NCBI GenBank assembly: GCA_958295925.1
Contig: OY282384.1
Coordinates: 65,572-129,571 of the forward strand
Direction: 5' to 3'
Length of the DNA: 64,000 nt
Source of the DNA: an uncultured Acidimicrobiales bacterium
Lineage (GTDB): Bacteria; Actinomycetota; Acidimicrobiia; Acidimicrobiales; CATQHL01
In this document: positions 49,681 to 60,403 of the stretch, one piece after another
Layout of the letters: every line of letters starts with the position of its first letter
Position numbering within the stretch: position 1 is the stretch's first letter
Made by a program: the position numbers and the translations under genes
The notes under the pieces: model-generated
The model's database searches: none
Told to the model about the DNA's origin: nothing
Seen by the model: only the letters and a program-made list of their open reading frames with translations

Positions 49681-51378
49681 CTAGCTGCCAGCACCAGTGG
49701 TATCACCAGCACCAGTGCCAGCAGCGCCAGCGTCCCCGGAAGTACCGGAGTCGCCACCAGAAGTATCGCCAGCGTCAGCAGAGTCACTGGAACTCCCTTC
49801 ACCGCCAGACGCCGACCCATCGCCGCCCGAAGCTTCATCAGAAGCTTCCTCACCGGACGAAGACTCAGACTCCTCCACCGGCGGCATCGCCTTATCCGGC
49901 ATCACCCGCTCCGGCTTGGTGGGCGGAGCCACCGGCCGACGCTGCCCCTGGATGCCCTCCAGGATGCGCCTTTCGACTGCTCTACGCTCCACGTCCTCCG
50001 CGATCGCAAACAGCTGGTCCGGACTGGCCTGCCCCGGCCCAGCCCCCTGGCTCACCGCGAAGAACAAGTCGTCCACCGCGAAGTAGACGTTCTGCATTTC
50101 TATATTGACTACGCCCAGCCCAAAGGTCAGCTGGTCCCCCGCGTGGGCGTCCCCCAGGCCGGCCGGAACCTCCAACATCTCCAGCTCAAAGCTGAAGCCG
50201 TAGTCGGCCCCGATGCCGTAATCGGCCGGGTCCACCGGGATTTCAATGTCCGGCATCCCTTCGCCTTCCAGAGTCTCTTCCATCGTCTCTTCACCCAGGA
50301 AGTCGCCGAACATCGCCATCAAAAGCCAGCCCAGCATCTCCCCGCCGGCCTCCAGGTCCGGCAGGTCGTCCAAGGCCACCCCGGCCTCGGCTACTCTGGC
50401 TACGGCAGCCTCAGGACTGTCAGTCCTTTCCACTTCGAAAGTCAACAGCGCCAGCGTCCCCGCCGCCGCGGGATTATCCGCATCGGCCAGGAAGCCCAGG
50501 CGGTCTCCGGTGGGACTGAAGTTGCGAGCGAAGTGGTCGCCATGCAAAGAGATTTCCTCCATGCACGTATCCGGGAAGTCGTCCCCGTCCGGGAACAAGG
50601 CCCCCAGGTCGTCCAATACCTCCTGCGGCACCGGTTCTATTGATCCACCATAGAACTCATCGCTGTCTTCACCGAAATCACAGCCCCGCATCGAACCGAA
50701 GCCGGGATGCATCCCCTCCCGGTCGCCGAAATGCTTGCCCGGGAAGTCCGGATCTTCCGGGTCGACCATGCCCCAAGGGCCCAGGCCCTCATGCCCGCGG
50801 CCGCCCCGGCGCTTGCCTTCCGGCTTCTGGCACTCCTCAGCATCAGGGCCCAACTCAATACAGGCCTGCATCCGCGCCTCGGCGGCTTCACGGCGAGCTT
50901 CCCGCTGCTCCATCCGATGCTCTTCCATCAGCACCGGCAAGAGTTCCCGCAGACGTTCCTCCACCGCCGCATCGACCACCAGATCGAAGGCCTCGCCGTG
51001 AGGGCCTTCCATCATTTCGGCCATCGACTCTTCCATAGATTCTGCCATGCCTTCCATCGACTCAGCGTCCATGCCCTCAGTCGTCATCATGCCGTCCACG
51101 ACGTCAGTAGAAGTGGCCGAGTCCATGGCCATCATTTCTTCCATCATCGCCGGACGCATCTCCACCAGCCGGTCCGCAACGGCGGATTCCACCAACGCCG
51201 GCAGGTCCCGAGCCACCACGGCCTCCAGCGCCGCTTGGTCGACACTGGACTTCCGGTCGTCCCGGTCGCCGCAGGCCGCCAAAGAGACGGTGATTACGCC
51301 CAGCGCCAACACCAGCAACAATGCCCGGCTGGCCCCCAGGCCCCGCCACCGCGCCTTGAAATTAGATAAGTTCACCAT
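49681..51378 (-). CDS. large acidic, Met/Glu-rich putative lipoprotein
   Basis: start taken at MVNLSNFKARWRG; signal/lipobox ALLLVLALGVITVSLAACGDRDD; Ser/Gly-rich C-term. Confidence 0.75.
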   Translation of the reverse strand: MVNLSNFKARWRGLGASRALLLVLALGVITVSLAACGDRDDRKSSVDQAALEAVVARDLPALVESAVADRLVEMRPAMMEEMMAMDSATSTDVVDGMMTTEGMDAESMEGMAESMEESMAEMMEGPHGEAFDLVVDAAVEERLRELLPVLMEEHRMEQREARREAAEARMQACIELGPDAEECQKPEGKRRGGRGHEGLGPWGMVDPEDPDFPGKHFGDREGMHPGFGSMRGCDFGEDSDEFYGGSIEPVPQEVLDDLGALFPDGDDFPDTCMEEISLHGDHFARNFSPTGDRLGFLADADNPAAAGTLALLTFEVERTDSPEAAVARVAEAGVALDDLPDLEAGGEMLGWLLMAMFGDFLGEETMEETLEGEGMPDIEIPVDPADYGIGADYGFSFELEMLEVPAGLGDAHAGDQLTFGLGVVNIEMQNVYFAVDDLFFAVSQGAGPGQASPDQLFAIAEDVERRAVERRILEGIQGQRRPVAPPTKPERVMPDKAMPPVEESESSSGEEASDEASGGDGSASGGEGSSSDSADAGDTSGGDSGTSGDAGAAGTGAGDTTGAGS

Positions 51379-51574
51379 GATTGCCTTCCCTCCAGTATCT
51401 TTCCCATAGAATGATTTGGACTGGATAGGAATTATACTCTCCAGCCCGGTGGAAGAACATAGAGAAGGGAGTACAGCCCCAAGGCCGGCAAGAGTACACC
51501 ACCCGAACAAAGAAATCCCGACCATCCAGGCCGGGATTCACAAGCATCCACGAATTCGCTCAGGCTAGACCAGT

Positions 51575-52300
51575 CTACTCATAGTCCCGCGACCAGGACC
51601 GCAGCCGGGAGAGATACAACCAGCAAGTCGAACCATCCGAAGGCAGCCGCTTGTTCGCCTCCGTAGTCGAATCCCAGAAAATCACCAGGATATTGTTGGA
51701 AGCATCACGGAAGCTACGGGCGATAGGATCGGCGCCAGCCTGCCGGCCTTCCCGAAGCCCAATAGGCAGTTCATCTGAACCCACCGAATGGTCGGTATTA
51801 GGAGCAGAGCGAAGATCTATACAATTATGGCCAGGAGCATTAGCGATCGACCCAGGCGCCCCCGCGGGAGGACTGCCAGGCCAGTCCACCGCGCTGACCA
51901 CATGCGGATTCCAAATGTCCGCAGTGCAAGTGGAGCGGTTCTGAATCAGACGAATCACCTCATTCATGCGGTCACCGCTGTTGGAACCCCGCTGCACCAC
52001 CAGCTGGTCCTCCAGCAGAGTATCGCAGGCCACCTGCCCTTCAGTGACGATAGCGACGCCACCGGCCGGCTCAATAATCGCCTGACTGATAATCCTGGGA
52101 AGAATGAAAGCGGCGCCGGTGACGATCAATCCAATGAAAGCACCCATTAGGGCCTGACGAGCCTGCCCGCTCTTCTGCGGGTCGCCGCTGGCCGTCATGA
52201 AAAGGAAACCGGCGTAGATGAAAACGATCACGGAAACGCCGCCGATTCCAAACGCGAGGAATCTGGCGACGCTGTTGATCAGATTGGCAAGCTCTTCCAT
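51575..52300 (-). CDS. TrbC/VirB2 pilin-like protein with C-terminal variable domain (4 of 4)
   Basis: MEELANLINSVARFLAFGIGGVSVIVFIYAGFLFMTASGDPQKSGQARQALMGAFIGLIVTGAAFILPRIISQAIIEPAGG. Confidence 0.8.
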   Translation of the reverse strand: MEELANLINSVARFLAFGIGGVSVIVFIYAGFLFMTASGDPQKSGQARQALMGAFIGLIVTGAAFILPRIISQAIIEPAGGVAIVTEGQVACDTLLEDQLVVQRGSNSGDRMNEVIRLIQNRSTCTADIWNPHVVSAVDWPGSPPAGAPGSIANAPGHNCIDLRSAPNTDHSVGSDELPIGLREGRQAGADPIARSFRDASNNILVIFWDSTTEANKRLPSDGSTCWLYLSRLRSWSRDYE

Positions 52301-52343
52301 TAACAGTAAACCTCAAGCCTTACCATACAGGAATGAGGAGAGG

Positions 52344-53033
52344 TCAGTAATTACGGGACCAGCTCCGGAGACGGGCCGTATAGAGCCAGCAGACCGAGTC
52401 ATCCGAAGGAAGAGCCTTCGGACCACCAGAAGCCTCTTCCTGGAAGAGAACAAGAATATTATTCGACTCATCCCGGAAAGAACGTGGGACAACATTCCCA
52501 CCTACCGCACGGCTAACACGCAAGCCGAGAGGAACTTCAACATTACCAATCGGCGCCGTCTGAACAGCGGCATTGAAGCAGTTACTCCTGCCATCCGCAA
52601 CAGTGGTGATAAACCCACCAGGAGTATCAATCACCTCAGGATTCCAAATATCAGCAGAACACTCCTGCCTATTCTGAATCAGCCTGATTACTTCATTCAT
52701 GCGCGCCGCGCTATTAGCCCCACGCTGAGCGACTAACTGATCTTCGAGGAGGGAATCACAGGCAACTTGGCCCTCAGTAACGATAGACACGCCCCCGGCC
52801 GGCTCAATAATGGCCTGCGAAATGATACGTGGCAAGACGAAGGCGGCCCCAGTGATGATGAGACCTATGAAAGCTCCCATAAGAGCCTGGCGCGCCTGCC
52901 CCGTCTTCTGAGGATCACCGCTAGCCGTCATAAAAAGAAAGCCGGCATAAATGAAAACGATTACCGACACACCACCAATGCCGAAGGCAAGGAATCTAGC
53001 CACATTGTTAATAAGATTAGCCATCTCTTCCAT
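52344..53033 (-). CDS. TrbC/VirB2 pilin-like protein (3 of 4)
   Basis: same conserved N-terminus; divergent middle VIDTPGGFITTVADGRSNCFNAAVQTAPIGN. Confidence 0.8.
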   Translation of the reverse strand: MEEMANLINNVARFLAFGIGGVSVIVFIYAGFLFMTASGDPQKTGQARQALMGAFIGLIITGAAFVLPRIISQAIIEPAGGVSIVTEGQVACDSLLEDQLVAQRGANSAARMNEVIRLIQNRQECSADIWNPEVIDTPGGFITTVADGRSNCFNAAVQTAPIGNVEVPLGLRVSRAVGGNVVPRSFRDESNNILVLFQEEASGGPKALPSDDSVCWLYTARLRSWSRNY

Positions 53034-53084
53034 TAAAAGTCACCTCAAGAAACAGAAGGAGGAATAACCAACTAGTAGGAACGA

Positions 53085-53819
53085 CTAGTAGGAACGGCCC
53101 CACGACCGAAGCCGCGCAAGATACAGCCAGCAATTGGAATTATCCGAAGGACGCCGATTATCGGCAGCGACATTCCAAAAGACGACCAGAATGTTATTCG
53201 AGGCATCGCGGAAGCTACGCTCCACCGTCACACCGTCGACCGCCTGGCCATCACGAAGACCCAGCGGGACCGGGTTCCCCCCGATAGCCGCGCCAGCCGC
53301 TTTGGCCGCATCAGTAGCCGTAGTGGCATCACCCCCGCCAAAGCAGGCAGCATTGCCACCAGTAGCATCCGGAGTACCAGAAGTATTACCAGCGCCATCC
53401 CAGTCGAAAGAAGTCAGAACGAAGGGATTCCAGATGTCGGCAGTGCACTCCTGCCTATTCTGAATGAGCCGAATGACTTCATTCATGCGCTCACCATTGT
53501 TGGCACCCCGCTGGGCTACCAGCTGATCCTCCAACAGAGAATCACAGGCAACCTGTCCCTCGGTAACGATAGAAACTCCACCAGCCGGCTCAATAATGGC
53601 TTGGCTGATAATCCGGGGAAGGACAAAGGCAGCCCCCGTGATAATCAGCCCGATAAAGGCCCCCATAAGAGCCTGCCGCGCCTGCCCAGTCTTCTGCGGA
53701 TCCCCGCTAGCCGTCATAAATAAGAAGCCAGCGTAAATGAACACTATTACGCTGACTCCCCCTATGCCGAAAGCCAGAAATCTAGCAACGTTGTTGATGA
53801 GATTAGCCATCTCTTCCAT
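53085..53819 (-). CDS. TrbC/VirB2 pilin-like protein (2 of 4)
   Basis: same conserved N-terminus; divergent middle FDWDGAGNTSGTPDATGGNAACFGGG. Confidence 0.8.
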   Translation of the reverse strand: MEEMANLINNVARFLAFGIGGVSVIVFIYAGFLFMTASGDPQKTGQARQALMGAFIGLIITGAAFVLPRIISQAIIEPAGGVSIVTEGQVACDSLLEDQLVAQRGANNGERMNEVIRLIQNRQECTADIWNPFVLTSFDWDGAGNTSGTPDATGGNAACFGGGDATTATDAAKAAGAAIGGNPVPLGLRDGQAVDGVTVERSFRDASNNILVVFWNVAADNRRPSDNSNCWLYLARLRSWGRSY

Positions 53820-53854
53820 AAACGACGAGCCTCCAGCGAGAGAAATAGCGCTGG

Positions 53855-54595
53855 CTAGGAACCGTAGTTACGAGACCAGCTACGCAAGCGGGAAGTATAC
53901 AGCCAACAAATAGACTGATCCGAAGGGAGCAAGGAAGTTTTATCAGAAGTGGTAACGAAGGTAGTGAAATAAACAATGATGTTGTTGCTGGGATCGCGGA
54001 ACGACCGCTCAACCACCATCCGGTCAGCAGCAGAACCCACACGCAGGCCGAGCGGCACCTCAACGGAACCAACAACCGCGTGAGCTGGATTGGTCAGCTT
54101 ACCAGAGGTCTCCGAGTTAACATTGACACAGGAATGATCATCAGCTGCAACAACCGCCGCAAGGTTGGCCACAGCATCGACAGCACCGGCGATTACCCGA
54201 GGATTCCATATATCTGCCGAGCACTCCTGGCGGTTCTGGATCAGCCTAATGACTTCGTTCATACGAGCACCATTGTTAGCGCCACGCTGCGCAACAAGCT
54301 GGTCTTCCAGCAGAGAATCGCAGGCTACCTGTCCCTCAGTGACGATCGACACACCACCCGCTGGCTCAATAATCGCCTGCGAGATAATTCTAGGGAGAAC
54401 AAAGGCAGCACCCGTAATAATAAGGCCAATAAAGGCACCCATAAGGGCTTGCCGAGCCTGCCCAGTCTTCTGAGGATCACCGCTAGCGGTCATAAAAAGG
54501 AAGCCAGCATAGATAAAGACGATGACCGAGACACCACCGATCCCAAAAGCCAAGAATCGGGCAACATTGTTAATGAGATTGGCCATCTCTTCCAT
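53855..54595 (-). CDS. TrbC/VirB2 pilin-like protein (1 of 4)
   Basis: same conserved N-terminus; divergent middle VIAGAVDAVANLAAVVAADDHSCVNVN. Confidence 0.8.
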   Translation of the reverse strand: MEEMANLINNVARFLAFGIGGVSVIVFIYAGFLFMTASGDPQKTGQARQALMGAFIGLIITGAAFVLPRIISQAIIEPAGGVSIVTEGQVACDSLLEDQLVAQRGANNGARMNEVIRLIQNRQECSADIWNPRVIAGAVDAVANLAAVVAADDHSCVNVNSETSGKLTNPAHAVVGSVEVPLGLRVGSAADRMVVERSFRDPSNNIIVYFTTFVTTSDKTSLLPSDQSICWLYTSRLRSWSRNYGS

Positions 54596-54784
54596 TGCGA
54601 AGAAACCTCAATCAAGCGAAGTGAATCGGAGCCGAAACCAAGCCGAAACCCGAGGAGCTAAACAAATCAAGGTTTATACTAAACACCAGGGAAACCCGCC
54701 AGGTTTTAGAAAGAGAAGACCAACCCGCCACGCCACCAGCGACACGACCATAAACACCAAGAGAAGGAGGAGCCAGAGCCAGCC

Positions 54785-55084
54785 ATGCACAGCCTGACCA
54801 CCCTGCGCCAGCGCACCTACGACCGCGCCGTCCGCCACCTGGCCGACCGCCTGGAGATACCCCCGGTCCCCGGCCAGATAATAGAATACGAACACGTCCG
54901 ATACACTCTGAACCCCCAGGCGGTGGCCGACATCCGGGCCCTGCAGCCCAGCCCGGAACAGCCCCGGCCGCTGCCGGATCGACAGCCAGCCCCGAAGCAG
55001 CCAGCCTATAACTTCACCAAGCCGGACCGCAGCCAAGCCGAACCGGCCTACGACCGCCGCCGCTGCACCCCGGTGGTAGAATAG
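54785..55084 (+). CDS. hypothetical protein
   Basis: 99-aa ORF, GAAGGAGGAG RBS. Confidence 0.55.
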   Translation: MHSLTTLRQRTYDRAVRHLADRLEIPPVPGQIIEYEHVRYTLNPQAVADIRALQPSPEQPRPLPDRQPAPKQPAYNFTKPDRSQAEPAYDRRRCTPVVE

Positions 55085-56750
55085 ATAGCAAGCACAGACA
55101 GGATAGAGACCAGCAAGCCTGGCTACGCACCGCCCCCAGGAAAGCGACCAATCAATCCCGACACGGGAATCCACCCATCCTGGAGCCCCTACAGACCGAC
55201 CCCGCCACTCAGGGAATCCGCCCGGCTAATCCTGGAACCAAAGGCCGGGAAACAGCCCGAAAACCCGGCCGAAACCCCAGAACCAAAGGGGAATTGCCAG
55301 CGCACTAAACACCTATTGCTAAACGGCCCAGGCAGGAAGCGCCGCCCCCAAGGCCACCGCCGGACTACAACGGCGATTCCCCGGTCTGCTGAACCAGATG
55401 CTCTGGAACAGACAATCCCTGACCGCAGGGAATACGCCGAGCAGATTGGCCGACAAGCGCTGAAAGGCTCTCCAACAGAGAGATTCACGAATGAGGACGC
55501 CGGCGGCACCATTTACGACTCCCTTTCCAGGGACTACACCGGCATTCGTCTACATTCCGGCAAGGCAGAAGGAGTCAACCACTATCACTGCCCCGACGCA
55601 AGGGCGCCGAATCCCGCAGCGGGAATGACCCCGAGGTTGGCTCAGCCATGGCAACCCCGAACCCCAGGGGGTCAGCCAATCACCATCCCAAGGACAGGCG
55701 ACCCAGCAGCAATCCCAACGCTGGGAATGACCCCGAGCTACTACAGTCACGACAGGAGGCCTTCCCAGCCCAGGAATCATCGCTAAATAGGCACGGCAAC
55801 CAAGAGCAGAAAACCAGCAATCCCCACTATGGGGAATCAACCAATCCAAGGGGCTCCAGAGTTGGCGGAATCCCACCACGGGAATCACCCCGAGGCCACA
55901 TCCAAAGTAGTGAAGCCAAGCACCAAGGCCATCCTGGAGACAACAGGAATCGCCCCGCCGTTCCATTGCCCAGCGATAGTCCTGCCCAATAAAGGAATCA
56001 GCCTTGATAGTCATCGAGCCAAGCCGAGTCAAGCCATCCTGCAAGAACCAGGAATCGTCCGGATAGATCTTTCGTGCAGTGGAGCAACCAACCCGGACAC
56101 ACCGGGATACACAACTATCCTAGCTGCTCAGGAATACCCAACCAGACTGGGCTCCGCCGTATGGAAGAGTTCCTCAGAACAACCCCGCCAACGGGGCTCC
56201 GCCCAATGTGGCATCTAGGATTTCATCAGCCAATCCCTCTAGAAGGGGATCCAGCGGCAATTGCAAAAAATGCCAGGTGGAACCAAGCTACTCCGCGAGA
56301 TTAAGACCAGATGGAAGCACCCCGCAACGGGGCTCCTCCCAGGGCGATCAAAATTGAACCGAGAACACCAGAACACCTCCGGCCACCGGAGATGAACCAG
56401 TACGAAATGGAGTTATCCCAAGACCACCAACTCCGAGCCACGGAGATGCGCCTTTATGATTATCCGGCCCTAACTACTAGCCCCCTAACGCCAGGGGGTC
56501 AACCCAGACAGAAATTGTCAGACCAATCGACACTCCACCCCGGTTTAGAATGACAGCGACCGTACCATCCCCAGGTACGGGGAATCAGCGATTAAGGTAA
56601 TCAGACGGGTCCAAACCCAACTCCCGACACCCGGGAGTCAGCCACGGTTACCGTGCCAATTGACTCCCCAGCCAAGGACTCCGCCGTACGTGCTTTTGTG
56701 AACCCACCCATCCCTGGGCACACAGGGAACACCTGACCCAAACAACTACC
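55085..56750 (+). repeat. covarying-hairpin repeat array A6 (largest)
   Basis: AATCCCCACTATGGGGAATCAACC (55819), AACCCCGCCAACGGGGCTCCGCC (56181), AACTCCGAGCCACGGAGATGCGCC (56429), CCCCCTAACGCCAGGGGGTCAACC (~56481). Confidence 0.85.
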
Positions 56751-56771
56751 AACAACTAAAGGAGAACCACA

Positions 56772-57137
56772 ATGAGTTACTGCCGCTGGCACGAAAACGA
56801 CTCAGACGCCTACCTGTACGCCTATGCCGACGACGGCTTCTCCCTGAACCTGCTGGACACCAGGAAAGTCCCGCACGACCAACGCGACATCGACGACCCC
56901 CAGGTAACCACCAGCGACTTCACCAGCCGCCAAGCGCTGCTGGAGGCGATGACCGAAGCCAGGGCAGCCGGCTACCGCATTCCCCAGCCGGCCTTCGACC
57001 GGCTCCACCGGGAAATCGCCGCCGAGATCGCCGGAGAAAAGATTCCGTCACCGATGGAAGAGACGCTGCACTCCGTCGTAGCAGAACTGGAGAACAACCC
57101 GCAGCCCATTCCAGGCAACCCAGGAGAAGAATCATGA
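56772..57137 (+). CDS. hypothetical protein (paralog of 57134)
   Basis: MSYCRWHENDSDAYLYAYADDGFSLNLLDTRK; AAAGGAG RBS. Confidence 0.65.
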   Translation: MSYCRWHENDSDAYLYAYADDGFSLNLLDTRKVPHDQRDIDDPQVTTSDFTSRQALLEAMTEARAAGYRIPQPAFDRLHREIAAEIAGEKIPSPMEETLHSVVAELENNPQPIPGNPGEES

Positions 57138-57397
57138 GCTATTGCCGCTGGAAACCCGAATCATCGGACGCGTACATCTACGGCAACGAATTCGGTGAAT
57201 GGTCCTTCCATCTGTTGGACGTAACCAAATTCGACGACACCCGGGTTCACTCCCGGAACTTCGCCACCCGCGAAGCGTTGCTGGAAGCCATGGCCCAGGC
57301 CCAGGAGCAGGGCTTCCGAGTCCCCCAGAGAGTATTCGACCAGCTACGCCAGGAAATCGCCGCCCAGGCCACGACAGCACCGCCAGCAGGAGCCTGA
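57134..57397 (+). CDS. hypothetical protein (paralog of 56772)
   Basis: MSYCRWKPESSDAYIYGNEFGEWSFHLLDVTK; ATGA overlap. Confidence 0.65.
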   Translation: MSYCRWKPESSDAYIYGNEFGEWSFHLLDVTKFDDTRVHSRNFATREALLEAMAQAQEQGFRVPQRVFDQLRQEIAAQATTAPPAGA

Positions 57398-58140
57398 GTA
57401 CAGCAGCAATCCCCCACCGGGGGAGTCAGCCAGCGAGGACGTCCAACCTACTCCGCCAAGGGATCCACGATTATCCAGTCACCGGTGAGTTCCACCAGGA
57501 AGCAAAGCGGCGCCTACCGCCTTCAACAACCCAGTCCCCCATGCCGGGAATCAACCATTATGGTATGAAAAACCTAACCCCCGTTCCAGGGAGGCTCCGC
57601 CGGCGGACAATTCCATCAAGTAGCGAACAACGCCACTCCCTACAGGACAGGGAATGCACCTTGTATCTAGCAATGCGCCAAGGAAATCCCCCCAGGGGAA
57701 TCAGCCATGATGAGCGGCCTGACCGCCGTTGAACCCCCGGCACCGCGGGGCTCCACTAGCGTATGCTTGCTACAACACCAATACCAACCGGAGCAATCCC
57801 ACCCAGGGACTACACCGGAAAAGCCCGGATCGCCGAGCAATTCCCGCCCAACGGGAGTCAGCCTAATTCGGCGCTCAGCATGCACGGACCCAAACCCGCC
57901 GCTGCGGGAATCCCACATTGGGCGACATATCCAAGCCCGAAACTCCGACAAACGGAGATCCACGACGGCTCAAAAGGGAGAGGTTCTTAGCACCACCTCA
58001 GCACCCACCAACTCTGCCCGACAGAGATCCTCAATTGTGGGCTTTCAGGTACACAGCGCCACGAACTCCGCTGGGCGGAGCTCCACCAGGGACAGATAGC
58101 CACTGACTCGACCAAATCCACACCTAGAAGGAGGGAATCC
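57398..58140 (+). repeat. covarying-hairpin repeat array A7
   Basis: AATCCCCCACCGGGGGAGTCAGCC (57408), AATCCCCCCAGGGGAATCAGCC, AACTCCGACAAACGGAGATCCACG. Confidence 0.85.
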
Positions 58141-58145
58141 ACAAT

Positions 58146-58682
58146 ATGACTACTACAACCCCGCCGGAAACCCAGCAGGAAACCCAGCAGGAAACCCAGC
58201 CGGAAACCCAGGTAGACGCCCAGGTAGACGCCCAGGCCACCCCCAAGCCCAAGCCCCTGGCCACCGCGACTCACATGGCTATCGTCCAAATCGGCCAGGA
58301 TTACAACGCCGTCCTCCTGGACACCGACGACCCCGAACAGGCCCTCCGCGACTGCGTGCGGTTGCAGCTGGATAAGCGCTACCGTGACAATATGGGAGCT
58401 CCGAAAGGCACAGCGCTGAACGGCGACATGAGAATAACCTGGTCGACAGAATACGTTCCGGCCCCGCCGGCCATCAAAGACTTCCTACAAGAGCACAAGC
58501 TCCGCCGGCTGGAAGTCCCCGCCGTCATCATCAGCTGGGCCCACGCCAGCGAAATGGAAGCCGACCGCACTAAGCTGCACCAGTCCATCGCCGGCCGCGT
58601 CGTCACCGTTGAGTGGTTCCAGCAAGCCATCCAGGCCACCCAAGCCCGGCAGCAAGCCGGCGCCACAGCCCAGACAGCCTAG
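58146..58682 (+). CDS. hypothetical protein with N-terminal QQET/QVDA repeats
   Basis: MTTTTPPETQQETQQETQPETQVDAQVDAQ...; AGAAGGAGG RBS. Confidence 0.6.
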   Translation: MTTTTPPETQQETQQETQPETQVDAQVDAQATPKPKPLATATHMAIVQIGQDYNAVLLDTDDPEQALRDCVRLQLDKRYRDNMGAPKGTALNGDMRITWSTEYVPAPPAIKDFLQEHKLRRLEVPAVIISWAHASEMEADRTKLHQSIAGRVVTVEWFQQAIQATQARQQAGATAQTA

Positions 58683-58750
58683 ACGCCGACACCCCCAACC
58701 CCCACACCGTTATTCAGCCATCCCTACCTCGCCTAAGGAGAACCATAACC

Positions 58751-59752
58751 ATGAATCAGTCCATGCCCACCGACCCCCGGCCCTTGCCGCAGCAGGTCGC
58801 CGCCCTGGTCCAATCCCAGATGCCCAGGGATACGATATATCTCTTGCCGCCGGACACCCGGCCGCGTACCCTGACCGAAAAGCAAGACGGCATCACCCCG
58901 GAGGAGCAGGCCCTCCGGCCCCACCGCCTCCTGGTGGTAACCCACGAAATCAACACGGACGTCAATAGGGTCGTCGCCAATGAGCTGGCCCAGCAATTCC
59001 TCAGAGATACCCACCAGGCCCTGCCCCTGGCCGTCTTCGCCATGACGAAATGGAACTTCCAGGAACGGGCCGGCGACCCGGAACACTGCGCCTTCATGGC
59101 CGGCGGGCAAGCAATGAAAGAGAACCCCGACGACTATGACCTGGCCCACCCGGCCAGCGACCAGGGCATCCACCTGGGCCGCCTGCCCCGGAACTGGGAA
59201 CATACCCGCCAGCGCCTCATCTTCGCCCAGCAGCATCGGCGTAATATGCATTTGGTCCTCGACCAGCCACCGACACAGTTCATGAACACCGCCATCGGCC
59301 TCCACGCCGCGGAGCAGGCCGTGCGCCACGCCCTCCTGGGCTGGCTTACCCTCTTCAACGAACCCAGCCAGTACTACGCCACCCTCACGGCCATGTGGGA
59401 CCGAATCGACGTCCTGGAAGACCGGTCGGACCTGAACCGCAAGCCCCTCCTGGAGAAGGCCGGCCTGGCTACCAAGCTCCTGCTCAACTACACCAAGCTG
59501 GAATTGGAAGAAATCGACGAGGACGGCAAGTACTTCATCCCGGAACCCCGAAAAGCCGTCGACGGCACCCCGGACAACTGGCTGGACCACTACCGCAACC
59601 TGGGCCAAGCCATCAAAGCCAACTCCCAGGAGCCCCGGTCCGCGGTGGAAATAGAGGAAACCCGCTACATGGTGGACGGCCTGGTCGCCAACGTCGTCGC
59701 CCTGATCCACGACCGCTGCCACAGCACCGCCGCCGACGTACTGCCGGACTGA
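58751..59752 (+). CDS. hypothetical protein
   Basis: 334 codons from ATG 58751 after AAGGAGAACCATAACC. Confidence 0.7.
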   Translation: MNQSMPTDPRPLPQQVAALVQSQMPRDTIYLLPPDTRPRTLTEKQDGITPEEQALRPHRLLVVTHEINTDVNRVVANELAQQFLRDTHQALPLAVFAMTKWNFQERAGDPEHCAFMAGGQAMKENPDDYDLAHPASDQGIHLGRLPRNWEHTRQRLIFAQQHRRNMHLVLDQPPTQFMNTAIGLHAAEQAVRHALLGWLTLFNEPSQYYATLTAMWDRIDVLEDRSDLNRKPLLEKAGLATKLLLNYTKLELEEIDEDGKYFIPEPRKAVDGTPDNWLDHYRNLGQAIKANSQEPRSAVEIEETRYMVDGLVANVVALIHDRCHSTAADVLPD

Positions 59753-59884
59753 GAGAACCATAGCCGCCCCCGGCAACAGCAAACCACCCCCAGGGCGATG
59801 ACAGCCCCAACCAGGTAGTGATAAACTAGAAAGGCAATAAGCCATTGCTCATGCCGCCAACTCCGAGGGCAGGAAAAGGTACTA

Positions 59885-60403
59885 ATGCACCAGCGACCCC
59901 CGCATAACGACTCCCCGCCCCCGGAGGAGCCCACGGCCTTCAACGCCGCCGAACGCTGGAAAGCCCAGTTCGAACGCTTCGGCCTATACCTGGCCATCCT
60001 GGTGCTACTCAGCCAGTCAACCATCTTCCAGCCGGGACTGAGCAACTTCTTTGCCAATAACCTGGTCTTTTACGCAACCCTGGGCTACCTCAGCGCCAAC
60101 ATCGGCCTCATGGTCTATGACCAATTTCTAGCCCAATACGACCCGGAAGCCATCCTGGAAGGACTGGCAAGGATGCTGGAACCGGAGGAAGAAGACAAGA
60201 AGAGAGGAGGCCATCGCCGCCACGAGGATAACGAGGACGACGCCGAGGACGACGCCGAATACGGCGAGTATGCCAATATCACCGGCGACGGAGTAGAATA
60301 CGACACCGACCCCGTCCAGCGGCAGAACGGCAACCAGCCGGAACCCAACCCCAGCGAAACCCCCAAGCAAGCAACCACGAAGGAGGAAGAACCAAGGAAA
60401 TGA
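59885..60403 (+). CDS. membrane protein with acidic tail
   Basis: FGLYLAILVLLSQSTIFQPGLSNFFANNLVFYATLGYLSANIGLMVYD. Confidence 0.6.
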   Translation: MHQRPPHNDSPPPEEPTAFNAAERWKAQFERFGLYLAILVLLSQSTIFQPGLSNFFANNLVFYATLGYLSANIGLMVYDQFLAQYDPEAILEGLARMLEPEEEDKKRGGHRRHEDNEDDAEDDAEYGEYANITGDGVEYDTDPVQRQNGNQPEPNPSETPKQATTKEEEPRK

